The notes: generated by a model not told the origin, from the letters alone. A stretch of DNA of 24,518 nucleotides from Clostridiaceae bacterium (GCA_016292575.1 JAEDIH010000010.1:1-24518), one strand, 5' to 3'. Positions 9,101-15,416 are shown, counted from the stretch's first letter. Numbers and translations are program-made.

Positions 9101-11888
9101 CCTCATCGTTTACGCGATAGGTAATGGTAACGTTGCCCTCGTTTCCGGTGAATGTGACCACGCCGTTTTCCACGGTGGCGATTGCTTCATCGCTGGAAAT
9201 CCACTGCTGTGTAATACCCTCGCCGAAATTGAAATAGGCGCCGGTAAGCTTTTTCGTTGTGGCGTCGGTAACGCTGAAAACCGTTTCGGTTTTTCCGTCA
9301 ACGGAAATTCCGCTTTCTTTCAGAGTTGCATACGGCTCGGTCTGAACAAGCTCATAGATATAGTTCTTGATAGGCGTATCGCCCCAGCTTGTTCGGAAGT
9401 TGCCGTTGCTGCTGATGTGCGGGCCGTAGCCTGCGCCGTTCTTGGAGGCAAGATGTCCGTCAACGGTGCCGAAATAGCAATAGGTACCGCTAAGGTCGGG
9501 CTCATCATAAAGGTACATATGGGAAGAGTTGACAAAAAGATATTTGCCGGTTTCTTCGTTAATGATATAAAGGTTGCCGTTTCCGTCATCAACCGCATTG
9601 TAAACGATGCTGTCGTTATCGGAAACAATTACAAGATCGCCGTTTTCATCGGTAGTGATTTTGCCGCTGATGAGTGTTAGTCTGTCGTTGTCCGTTCCGC
9701 AGGCAGCGTTCGACATAATTGAGGTTGCGCCGGCAGCATTTGTCGAAGCTATCACATAACTCTTTCCGTCCACAATCGTATCGGTAAGCTTATAAGTGTA
9801 AATCGGCTTTTGGGCGCGGCTGAGAACAAAATTCACACTTTTGGCAAGCGTTGTTATGCCGTCCGAGACGGTGTAGCTGATAACGGCGTTTCCGTTGCCG
9901 TTAAAGGTGACAACGCCGTTGTCAACAGAAGCAACGGAGTTGTTCGAGCTTGCCCAGGTAACGGTAACGTTGCCGGACTGCTCGCCGAAGCCGGAGAACG
10001 AAGCGCCGAGGGTAACCGTGTCGCCCGGTGTAATTTCGTAATACTTATAGGTCTTTCCGTTTGCGTCAATGCTGCCCTTGGTGAGGGTTGAAGCAGGGGA
10101 GTATTCAAGGGGTATCGTGGTGGTCTGTTCTTCATAAACAGCATCATGGTGAGTTACTGTTTCTTCATAGAAATAAAGATTTCCGCTTGCTGAAGTTGCG
10201 GCGGCATATTGACTCGATGAAAGGTTTATATAGCGGCTTCTGTTTTGGTTATATAAGGTGTTGTCCGAATATACCCATGCGTAGTTTTTGTCTGTGTCTG
10301 TTCCGAGGGCAAGTCGCGATGACTTTGACGCCTTAAGATTTTTACTTACAGAAGTGTTTTTCAATGTATATCCGCCGGTGCTGTTGGCAGATACGGTCCA
10401 GAGTGCTTTTGAATCAGGAGCCTCAATATATTTGATTCCGTTCTCATTGTTTACAACGGTGACATCAACAGAACTGAGCTTATAGCTTGAAATAGTATTT
10501 CCCATTGCCTTTGTTGAGCCGGCAGAATTGCTCGAGGCAATTACATATTTTTTTTCGTTGTCGGCAGTCGGAGCTGAAACAAGGTTATAGGTTGTTTCAT
10601 CCCAGGCTTCCTGAACCAAAACATTCTCCGTTTCCGTTCTCTCTCCGTTAACGGTAATTTCATAGCTGTCCGAAACGCTGGTTCCGTCCTCGTCCGTCAC
10701 GGTGAGAGTGATTGTTGAAGTACCCGGTGCGGCATAAATAAGCTGTCCGTTCTTCCCTGTACCCGAAACCTTGACAACGTCCGGATTGCTCGACGTCCAT
10801 GTATAGGTCGGATTCGTAAAATTGAGCACCTTTGCGGTAACTGTGTCGCCGTCGCCCTGAGTAACGGAAGTCTTGCCGCTCAGGGAAACATAAGGCTCGG
10901 TAACCTTGGGATTAATGAGGCTGATGGTTTCGGTCGTATAAATTCCGCTTTCGGAATACCGTGAAAGCTCAACGGTAGTCGGGCAAAGCTCAAAAAGCCC
11001 TGCCGTCAGTGTGCTTGTTGAGGTGCTGCTGTTTGTGTTGGAGGAATAGCCGACATAGCCGCAGTTCATGTAGGTAAAGTTCAGCGTTTCATCGGTGTAG
11101 CCCGTTGCACCCTGCTGAGCCGTGTCGGGAATCGGAACGCGCATGGTTTTGCCCCTGGCAATGTAGTTAACAGAGCCGCCGATATAATCGTCGTAGCTGC
11201 CGGAGTGATTGTGTCCGAAAAGATAGATTATGTCAAGGGATTGTCCTGCCTCGTTGAGCGCGTCAACAATATACTTTGAGTAAAGGTTATCTCCGTAGCT
11301 GCTTCTTGAGGAGTGATGAAGCGGAACGTGCGAAATAACAAAAACAGGACGCGTGTCACCGGTTGAAATCATATTGCTCAGGTTTTCGCGGATATCGTCC
11401 GCGCGCGCCTGTACAATGGCGTCATAGCCGCTTCTTCCGCTCTGAGTGATTTTGAAATCATCTTCGTTGATTGAATAAACAACAAAATGCTCAAACTCAT
11501 GGAAGCCCGACGGTGTAAGAAGCGAGTGGGGAGGGTCGTCATGGTTACCCTGAACAATAACGAACCTATCGTCCGTCATATCCGGATAGATTGTCCGTGT
11601 ATTGTCCATGACCTTTTGAACATCGTCCGCTGTTCCGGTGCCGCCGTTATAGTCGCCGCCGCAAAGGATTCCGTCCGGAGCGGTCGTATAGCCCGCCTCA
11701 ACCATACGGCGAAGAATTTCAAGATAATGCACGGTGCTGTCGCTGCTCTGAAAGTCAGAGGCAGAGATTATCGTTGCATAGGCGTCGCTTTGAACCGCAG
11801 AGGCACCAAGGGTAAAGACACCTGTCGGAGCCACGGAAAAAAGCAGCAGCAGGGTGAGCACAACGGAAATTATTTTTTTAAATTTCAT
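3186..11888 (-). CDS. Giant secreted protein: calcineurin-like phosphoesterase, Ig-like repeats, VWA domain
   Basis: This 2900-residue protein has a signal peptide (MKFKKIISVV then a Leu-rich core; likely cleavage after ASA, residue 31). Residues ~40-300 form a calcineurin-like metallophosphoesterase: SASDFQ (Asp45), GGDYN (Asp79), GNHDD (114-118), SHVPLHH (His187) and FGHNHSG (225-228). Residues ~330-1515 alternate Big_2-like Ig domains (WASSNxxVAxVDxGxVTFxG type, near 365, 645, 895, 1170, 1463) with four ~150-175-residue modules that open with a YVIASSNSAG-type motif. A VWA domain (~1570-1840) has an intact MIDAS: DHSSS (Asp1578, Ser1580, Ser1582), Thr1678 and Asp1711. Long pilin/adhesin-like beta regions follow, then two tandem ~90-residue repeats (2687-2879) and an amphipathic end, FERFMEFINKIIAFWRGLF. 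No LPXTG sorting signal is seen. It starts at ATG 11888 with GGGAG upstream and heads the cassette operon. A surface adhesin/enzyme role is inferred; the substrate is unknown. Confidence 0.92.
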   Translation of the reverse strand: MKFKKIISVVLTLLLLFSVAPTGVFTLGASAVQSDAYATIISASDFQSSDSTVHYLEILRRMVEAGYTTAPDGILCGGDYNGGTGTADDVQKVMDNTRTIYPDMTDDRFVIVQGNHDDPPHSLLTPSGFHEFEHFVVYSINEDDFKITQSGRSGYDAIVQARADDIRENLSNMISTGDTRPVFVISHVPLHHSSRSSYGDNLYSKYIVDALNEAGQSLDIIYLFGHNHSGSYDDYIGGSVNYIARGKTMRVPIPDTAQQGATGYTDETLNFTYMNCGYVGYSSNTNSSTSTSTLTAGLFELCPTTVELSRYSESGIYTTETISLINPKVTEPYVSLSGKTSVTQGDGDTVTAKVLNFTNPTYTWTSSNPDVVKVSGTGKNGQLIYAAPGTSTITLTVTDEDGTSVSDSYEITVNGERTETENVLVQEAWDETTYNLVSAPTADNEKKYVIASSNSAGSTKAMGNTISSYKLSSVDVTVVNNENGIKYIEAPDSKALWTVSANSTGGYTLKNTSVSKNLKASKSSRLALGTDTDKNYAWVYSDNTLYNQNRSRYINLSSSQYAAATSASGNLYFYEETVTHHDAVYEEQTTTIPLEYSPASTLTKGSIDANGKTYKYYEITPGDTVTLGASFSGFGEQSGNVTVTWASSNNSVASVDNGVVTFNGNGNAVISYTVSDGITTLAKSVNFVLSRAQKPIYTYKLTDTIVDGKSYVIASTNAAGATSIMSNAACGTDNDRLTLISGKITTDENGDLVIVSDNDSIVYNAVDDGNGNLYIINEETGKYLFVNSSHMYLYDEPDLSGTYCYFGTVDGHLASKNGAGYGPHISSNGNFRTSWGDTPIKNYIYELVQTEPYATLKESGISVDGKTETVFSVTDATTKKLTGAYFNFGEGITQQWISSDEAIATVENGVVTFTGNEGNVTITYRVNDEEGNESVKSVTYITTTDSEPVRVFKLTTTLEAGKSYVILSSNSVGAAYAMTNSAPTTGRLGKNYEVVQLDTADNLPYIEVPTDLHTYIWKATASSDSGYFYLQSEEDNTYLYSDYHDNNYSDTNKVFLGTASTTSIANPPYQSGVFSWTLSGSKPVNKYVKTNNLGIRYSGNGNFRAAATWDGETTGVYVYEETMLVPAVHIRTMYQDVENKVCSRTGVCKWQTEQFSAVPVNFSNSNIIYTWASSNPDVATVDPSTGLVTYTGQNGTTEITVTGTSARQSADGTYQTATATTTLNVTGVSGGDYRYVLTDHFEPGQIYAFASTNSAGSDHVMNCWQYSDSSGNKYLWDNVVSFKNGSDGIYFDLDDRSVAWECIDSGTQGKYYFRSVEQVNFGTDDNPDYANGYLALNVGSTRSVTVSKTLNEYSDTAYQIYYDSANSRVYSTNSRSEGNWLSYNTDSSEYYYRLTTYYNYPIYIYRQLTSAEFDSFTTEIHVDAYGGSKDITNVLQNRYDVYPGMTERLLSYVAGLQNTTVTWESDNTNVASIDNEGLVTYTGIEGFASVTMTVTGTNSSGETVTRSVRTTLYANSEAYTSPTEDYPEYPHEGSVRIGKTASGKAGGYDFQTSGVTEVELNVTGVPMTQPVDVVIVFDHSSSMNYNDRLTNAIEDTKDFALQLVHKNEKNRIAIVTFDKYSEVFQSFTSTSPNYSTSGNENRIVTGDGTPAGAFVTIDDAENMVSQIESLQYNDIAGTNYDDGLSKCYQILKASQNDPKANKKKVVVFMSDGEPYVFNRVQLTYDDVTTAWLTGDETQATLATYLNDPATYPVADYFNTDGNNWFAEAIKAPLGSDVVLPALSYYDGYRTGLGANVFTIGYSSDARGSLTEGVLKRIASTEDNYYHSDSNLQEAYDRILESILYAANNAVVTDQMGENYNLQFAQSFTLGNGMATISLDPAPYIEIGSWTLNSDGTRNRYTVHEKITFETNAGGALTAAYSNQIDSGATNIYDVSSNKIVGKYVTYDVLNEQFKWNIGDIDRDEITLKYYAYLEGSAEGERAAGTYDTNEYAVLDYHNYLDNVCQQTFPVPSLGWKEAAVNYEFYLVNENGQPVNSDGVVVPFEERVLVGNKQSETVLLNSSGELSAIDLIASEKLPDGYLLFNPNAEYHVKISSGDNASEARIVDEGKSVVTTYYYDGTYKYNQNGIVAGATGYTNTNVAFAVLYNSGIIPDAVVIDYGLPVKISLAANDLIKGGTVNALGTAVADATVLNTQAYTESRLVSAAQSLTLENGTAEISGKNVIYQPTNMTMSDEEVFYYEYLTADGRYYYTTITVIPATNIYYEDSFFTFYDSGNYKWQTEGTTYTDKFQAQDRPGTFSLSQYDANNVYGRDGAYDDSVSTYSLGSAKSVVVDEGSLGKEPTAEFTFCGTGFDLFSVTNADTGAMLVAVYDTSGKRVKNYVVQTYYGYSYDSDKGEFVPNPTSTDGLYQVPVIRSRDLAYGTYRVVVTPKYGWAFDMNYDKTGASYNAYKVYVDSVRIYDPAGSEPDPMSVVGEAYIKDKEYIPQYMEIRDNVISAKTFYDSVYNLDESQYAKGAVFIDGIAALDNTGISDKYLESGPNNELYLAKGQAIAFHVTSDRAIEPESLQLGMKVVSGNSDGTLLCMNSNYTAPTPVTISGGHEMFRRLTSFVVWDEEFKAQGTYKTKYPIILINNSDSIISLTNFKWTYSEPESLTADGLSLAVTSATPRMALMALRTFALSDETQQEKFEPENVSLSWICESVNQFETATLRVLTDLDVTAVSVDGISVTDCKIAENGQKEWTYSFTAEHYGKVTAKVILSGEEGAESLPFESPELTVNSLPVSERVRSISWENGSIKQNSTATLKIITDLDVTEVTVDGAEVTECETVYTDGTPYRDGIKIWTYSFKIEKSGTVVCNIAVSDAEGETSSLSSPKLEVKKLTIFERFMEFINKIIAFWRGLF
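3254..3830 (-). repeat. Two tandem ~90-residue C-terminal repeats in the giant protein
   Basis: Residues 2687-2780 and 2781-2879 match in order: V/I-S-x-SW, then TATLRVLTDLDVTAVSVDG in the first against TATLKIITDLDVTEVTVDG in the second, then a single Cys after V-T-x, then WTYSF, then SPELTV/SPKLEV. This is a recent intragenic duplication of an Ig-like module just before the amphipathic C-terminus. Confidence 0.85.
7659..10601 (-). repeat. Four diverged modules with a YVIASSNSAG-type motif, interleaved with Ig-like domains
   Basis: Modules at about residues 430-580, 695-850, 948-1122 and 1232-1410 open with YVIASSNSAG, YVIASTNAAG, YVILSSNSVG and YAFASTNSAG. Each has later W-x-aromatic and Y-L-type elements and closes with an aromatic strand such as YFYEE, YIYEL, YVYEE or YIYRQ. 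The spacing and the Y-L-x-x / W patterns resemble a ricin-type beta-trefoil, which would suggest glycan binding; that fold assignment is inference only. Each is followed by a Big_2-like domain. Confidence 0.65.
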
Positions 11889-11940
11889 AAATAAACACTC
11901 CCTGTTTTTTGGACATTCAAAAAAGTAAGTACTGATAGTT

Positions 11941-11971
11941 TTTATACCACATATTGGTTGAATCTTGTCAA
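11941..11971 (-). promoter_or_regulatory. Candidate sigma-A promoter of the giant-protein/RiPP operon
   Basis: On the minus strand TTGACA (11971-11966) is followed by 19 bases and then an extended -10, TGG-TATAAA (TATAAA at 11946-11941). This would place transcription start near 11935 and give a leader of about 47 bases. The 19-base spacer is long but the extended -10 compensates. A second TATAAT lies at 12010-12005 with no good -35, so it is the weaker candidate. Confidence 0.5.
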
Positions 11972-11983
11972 CATAAACAAGAT
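11962..11983. promoter_or_regulatory. Inverted repeat over the -35 of the giant operon (possible operator)
   Basis: ATCTTGT at 11962-11968 and ACAAGAT at 11977-11983 are perfect 7-base inverted arms separated by 8 bases. The proximal arm lies within the candidate -35 hexamer, a typical position for a repressor site. No T-run follows, so it is not a terminator. The binding protein is unknown. Confidence 0.45.
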
Positions 11984-12200
11984 GGCATATAATTACTCCC
12001 CATTATTATACACCAATCAGTATAAAAGTAAATAGTTTTATGGAAATGTTACAAACAAGTTAAGAAAAAAACAACACAGGCTTGCAAGAACTATTGTATA
12101 ATACTCACAAAACAGCAAAAACAAGCCTGCTTGTCTTTGCTCCTGATACGTGTCTGTTGCGTTCATTTTAAAATTTTTCAAATTTTTTTTGCAAAAGCTA
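11984..12200. other. A/T-rich intergenic stretch with hairpins and a possible minus-strand small RNA
   Basis: No credible coding sequence is seen. On the minus strand a promoter-like TTGCAA (12194-12189), 18 bases, TAAAAT (12170-12165) precedes two mutually exclusive structures: the palindrome ACAAGC-AG-GCTTGT at 12134-12121, and CAGGCTTG/CAAGCCTG (12129-12122 with 12084-12077), which is followed after a few bases by a run of seven T. Together these could make a short RNA of about 90-95 bases, or an attenuated leader of the giant operon. This is pattern only. Confidence 0.3.
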
Positions 12201-12230
12201 TTGACAGTTGAGCACATATTCAACTATAAT
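12201..12230 (+). promoter_or_regulatory. Sigma-A promoter of the metal-efflux operon
   Basis: Consensus TTGACA (12201-12206), 18-base spacer and consensus TATAAT (12225-12230). Transcription would start near 12237, giving a leader of about 70 bases before the HMA gene. The perfect hexamers imply a strong promoter that needs repression. Confidence 0.85.
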
Positions 12231-12256
12231 ACAGGCAACAGATGAACAGTTGTTCA
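12207..12256. promoter_or_regulatory. SmtB/ArsR-type operator pair at the metal-efflux promoter
   Basis: GTTGAGCA-CA-TATTCAAC (12207-12224) is an imperfect palindrome that exactly fills the -35/-10 spacer. A second, perfect one, TGAACA-GT-TGTTCA (12243-12256), sits just downstream of the expected transcription start. The TGAA(C/T)A-N2-T(G/A)TTCA form matches the known 12-2-12 core bound by SmtB/CzrA/CadC-family metal-sensing repressors. A further TTGTTCA half-site lies at 12274-12280. No ArsR-family gene is in the window, so the regulator must be encoded elsewhere. Confidence 0.7.
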
Positions 12257-12308
12257 ATCATTCAATCGTTTAATTGTTCATTGACTTTTGCCGAAAGGAT
12301 CTGATATT

Positions 12309-12527
12309 ATGAAAAAAACATATGCAATCGAAGTTGACTGTGCAAACTGCGCCGAAAAAATGGAGGCCGCCGCCGCAAAGACCGAGGGCGTTGCCGCAGC
12401 AACAATTTCGTTCATGACGCAGAAAATGAAGGTTGAGTTTGTCGACGGAGCCGATATCAACGAAACTATGAAAAAAGTTGTCAGAAACTGTAAAAGGGTT
12501 GAGGACGACTGCGAGATATACATCTGA
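12309..12527 (+). CDS. Stand-alone heavy-metal-associated (HMA) domain protein
   Basis: A 72-residue ferredoxin-like HMA domain: MKKTYAIEVDCANCAEKMEA with the metal-binding Cys-x-x-Cys in DCANCA, then a GVAAATISFMTQKMKVEF beta-alpha-beta pattern and an acidic C-terminal stretch. The DCANCA version is typical of the N-terminal domains of Zn/Cd/Pb ATPases rather than the GMTCxxC of copper proteins. The ATG at 12309 follows AAAGGA by about nine bases; the in-frame extension upstream has no ribosome site. It lies 26 bases upstream of the ATPase, which lacks an HMA domain, so it most likely supplies that function in trans as a metallochaperone or regulatory domain. Confidence 0.9.
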   Translation: MKKTYAIEVDCANCAEKMEAAAAKTEGVAAATISFMTQKMKVEFVDGADINETMKKVVRNCKRVEDDCEIYI

Positions 12528-12553
12528 TTGAACTTTTATCGGGGGTTTGCAAT

Positions 12554-14431
12554 ATGAGTAGAAAGCAAAAAAAAGTGCTGCTTCGGATAATCGTATCGGC
12601 AGTAACGGTTGCCGCGCTGACGGTGCTTTTCAAATTCGTTGAGCTTAACAGATGGATTCAGGCCGGTTTGTATCTTGTTCCCTATGCCGTGATAGGTCTG
12701 GATATACTGAAAAAGGCAATAAGGGGAATATTCAAAGGTCAGATATTTGACGAAAATTTTCTGATGGCTGTTGCAACTGTCGGCGCCTATGCGCTCGGCG
12801 ATTTCCGCGAGGCCGTTGCAGTAATGCTGTTTTATCAGACGGGCGAGCTGTTTCAGAGCGTTGCGGTCGGAAAAAGCCGAAAAAATATCGCCGACCTTAT
12901 GGATATTCGCCCCGATTATGCTAATATAGAGGTTGACGGAAGGCTCAGCCGCGTTGATCCCTCCGAAGTTGCGCCCGGCTGTGAAATTATTGTTAACCCG
13001 GGCGAAAAAGTACCCATTGACGGAGTTGTAATTTCGGGCAATACAACGCTTGACGCAAGCGCGTTGACCGGCGAAAGCGTTCCCAAAAGCGCCGCTCCGG
13101 GCGACGCTGTAATCAGCGGCTGCATCAATCTTTCCGGCGTGATTCGCGTTAAGACCTCAAAGGAGTTCGGCGAATCCACGGTTTCAAAAATACTTGAGCT
13201 TGTTGAAAATTCGAGCATGAAGAAATCAAAATCAGAAAATTTCATCACAAGGTTTTCAAGGTATTACACTCCGGTTGTTTGCGGCGGCGCGCTTGCGCTT
13301 GCTCTTCTTCCGCCCGTTGCAAGGCTTATTATGGGCACTTCTCCGCTGTGGGGTGAGTGGATAACAAGGGCGCTCACCTTCCTTGTAATCAGTTGTCCGT
13401 GCGCTCTTGTAATTTCAATACCGCTTTCCTTTTTTGCCGGAATCGGCTGCGCTTCGGGTAACGGTATTCTTGTTAAGGGTTCAAACTATCTTGAAGCACT
13501 CTCACAGGCAAAATACTTTGTTTTTGATAAGACCGGAACCCTCACCGAAGGCGTTTTTGAAGTTACGGGAATTTATCCGGAAAAAGATTTTGATAAGGAC
13601 AGCCTTTTGTATTATGCCTCTCACGCCGAAAGCGGCTCAAGCCATCCAATAAGCGAGAGTCTGAAAAAGGTCTGCGCAAAGGAGCCTGACCGGAAAAGGG
13701 TCTTTGATATTCACGAAATTCCGGGCTGCGGCGTTTCGGCGGTTGTTGACGGAAAGCAGGTCTTTGCCGGCAATATCAGGCTGATGAACGCTCAGGGCGT
13801 TTCGGTCGGGGAGGAACACGACGAGGGAACGGTTGTTTATACTGCCGTTGACGGAAAATACGCCGGCTGCATAGTTATTTCCGACGTTGTTAAGCCAAAT
13901 TCAGAAAAAGCCGTTGCAAGCCTGAAGCAAAGCGGTGCAAAAAGGACGGTTATGCTCACCGGAGACAGCGAAAAAGCCGCAAAGCGCGTTGCGGCTCAAA
14001 CGGGGCTTGACTCTTACGAAGCGCAGCTTCTTCCGGAGGATAAGGTTGCACAGGTTGAAAAGCTGCTTGCGGAAAAAGGGGAAAAGGAAAAGCTTGTTTT
14101 TGTCGGCGACGGAATTAACGACGCTCCTGTGCTTTCAAGGGCTGATATCGGCGTTGCAATGGGCGCGCTCGGCTCCGACGCAGCTATTGAAGCAGCCGAC
14201 ATTGTCATAATGGACGATGACCCTCAAAAGCTTGCGCTTGCCGCAAGAATTTCAAAAAGAACTCTGAGAATCGTTAAAGAAAACATTGTTTTTGCGCTTG
14301 CGGTCAAGGCGGCGTGCCTTGTTCTCGGCGCAATCGGAGAAGCGGGTATGTGGACTGCTGTTTTTGCCGATGTCGGAGTGATGGTCATTGCCGTTCTCAA
14401 TGCAACAAGGGCTTTGAGAATCAAAAAATGA
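12554..14431 (+). CDS. P1B-2 type Zn2+/Cd2+/Pb2+-exporting ATPase
   Basis: This 625-residue P-type ATPase has all catalytic motifs: TGES (172-175, actuator), SCPCALVIS with Cys281-Pro-Cys283 in the membrane, DKTGTLT with phosphorylated Asp325, the His364-Pro365 motif (SSHPISES) in the nucleotide domain, TGDS (469-472) and GDGINDAP (518-525). The last two helices carry Lys585 (AVKAACL) and Asp606 in ADVGVMVIAVLNATR, the pair that with CPC defines the Zn/Cd/Pb subgroup (ZntA/CadA-like). It exports divalent soft metals across the membrane using ATP. The N-terminus starts directly with a helix-rich region and no CxxC domain, so the family's usual HMA domain is split off as the preceding gene. GGGGG lies 8-9 bases before the ATG. 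Confidence 0.95.
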   Translation: MSRKQKKVLLRIIVSAVTVAALTVLFKFVELNRWIQAGLYLVPYAVIGLDILKKAIRGIFKGQIFDENFLMAVATVGAYALGDFREAVAVMLFYQTGELFQSVAVGKSRKNIADLMDIRPDYANIEVDGRLSRVDPSEVAPGCEIIVNPGEKVPIDGVVISGNTTLDASALTGESVPKSAAPGDAVISGCINLSGVIRVKTSKEFGESTVSKILELVENSSMKKSKSENFITRFSRYYTPVVCGGALALALLPPVARLIMGTSPLWGEWITRALTFLVISCPCALVISIPLSFFAGIGCASGNGILVKGSNYLEALSQAKYFVFDKTGTLTEGVFEVTGIYPEKDFDKDSLLYYASHAESGSSHPISESLKKVCAKEPDRKRVFDIHEIPGCGVSAVVDGKQVFAGNIRLMNAQGVSVGEEHDEGTVVYTAVDGKYAGCIVISDVVKPNSEKAVASLKQSGAKRTVMLTGDSEKAAKRVAAQTGLDSYEAQLLPEDKVAQVEKLLAEKGEKEKLVFVGDGINDAPVLSRADIGVAMGALGSDAAIEAADIVIMDDDPQKLALAARISKRTLRIVKENIVFALAVKAACLVLGAIGEAGMWTAVFADVGVMVIAVLNATRALRIKK

Positions 14432-14465
14432 TTGGTTGAACAGGATTACCAAAGGGGAGTTTTAT

Positions 14466-15416
14466 ATGGTAGCAATCAGAAAATGGAAAATTTCGGACGC
14501 GGGCGCATTGGCGGCTGCGCTTTCAAACAAAAAAGTTTTGAACAATCTGCGCGACGGCTTGCCTTACCCGTATACCGAAGATGACGCAAAAGACTATATC
14601 AACGCCATGCTTGCAGCCGAGCCTGCCGATACCTTTGCCTACGCCGTTTGTTATGACGGAAAGGTTGTGGGCAGCATTGGCGCGTTCCGTCAGGGGAATA
14701 TACATTGCCGTACCGCAGAACTCGGCTATTACCTTGCCGAGGAATACTGGGGAAAAGGCATTATGACCGAAGCTGTTCGGCAAATCTGCTCTGCTGTTTT
14801 TGAAACAACGGACATTCTGCGTATTTTCGCCGAGCCGTTTTCCAATAATGCCGGCTCAAGGCGAGTGCTGGAAAAGGCCGGCTTCAGCTTTGAGGGTATG
14901 CTCAAAAACAATGCGTTCAAAAACGGCAAGGTGCTTGACATGGCAATGTACGCTTTAACAAAAGAGCCGAATGATATTCGTCCACTTTCGGAAGATGAAA
15001 TTCCGGCGGCTCTTTCGCTTGCGTGGGAGGTCTTTTCGGAATATGAAGCGCCGGTCTATTCCGCCGAGGGTACAGAGGAATTTCGCAAATGTCTTAACGA
15101 TGAAGCCTACCTTTCGGGCATTGAATTTTACGGCGCTTTTGAAAACGAAAAGCTTATAGGTGTAGTCGGTATACGCGGCGAAGCAAAACACATCTGCTTC
15201 TTTTTCGTCAAAGGCGAATACCACCGCTGCGGAATCGGAACAAGGCTCTTCCGGTTTATGCAAAGCAGTTATGCGAAACAATCAATAACAGTCAATTCAT
15301 CGCCCTACGGTGTTGAATTTTATAAGGCACTCGGTTTTGTTCCGACAGATGAGGAACAGACCGTCAACGGTATCCGTTTTACGCCGATGATTTATGAAGA
15401 TAAGTCGAACGGCTGA
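14466..15416 (+). CDS. Tandem GNAT acetyltransferase (two fused GNAT domains)
   Basis: This 316-residue protein contains two GNAT folds. The first (~1-170) is of the RimJ/RimL kind: AIRKWKISDA start, AELGYYLAEEYWGKGIMTEA (acetyl-CoA binding motif A, G-K-G) and RVLEKAGFSFEG. The second (~175-316) starts NDIRPLSEDEI and has FFVKGEYHRCGIGTRLF (motif A, R-C-G-I-G) and VEFYKALGFVP. Both acetyl-CoA loops look intact. The substrates are unknown: the first type often acetylates protein N-termini or small amines. The ATG at 14466 follows AGGGGAG by six bases and is preferred to an in-frame ATG at 14436. It starts 34 bases after the ATPase stop and may be read from the same promoter, although no functional link to metal export is evident. 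Confidence 0.9.
   Translation: MVAIRKWKISDAGALAAALSNKKVLNNLRDGLPYPYTEDDAKDYINAMLAAEPADTFAYAVCYDGKVVGSIGAFRQGNIHCRTAELGYYLAEEYWGKGIMTEAVRQICSAVFETTDILRIFAEPFSNNAGSRRVLEKAGFSFEGMLKNNAFKNGKVLDMAMYALTKEPNDIRPLSEDEIPAALSLAWEVFSEYEAPVYSAEGTEEFRKCLNDEAYLSGIEFYGAFENEKLIGVVGIRGEAKHICFFFVKGEYHRCGIGTRLFRFMQSSYAKQSITVNSSPYGVEFYKALGFVPTDEEQTVNGIRFTPMIYEDKSNG

Noticed and set aside
7659..10601. The repeated modules as a CRISPR array or DNA-level tandem repeat
   Set aside because: The repetition is at protein level with variable lengths and clear coding frame; no short identical direct repeats with unique spacers were seen anywhere in the window.
12038..12223. A 61-codon minus-strand frame in the gap before the metal operon
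   Set aside because: No ribosome site, low-complexity A/T-rich composition with many Cys and Phe, and it overlaps promoter and hairpin elements.
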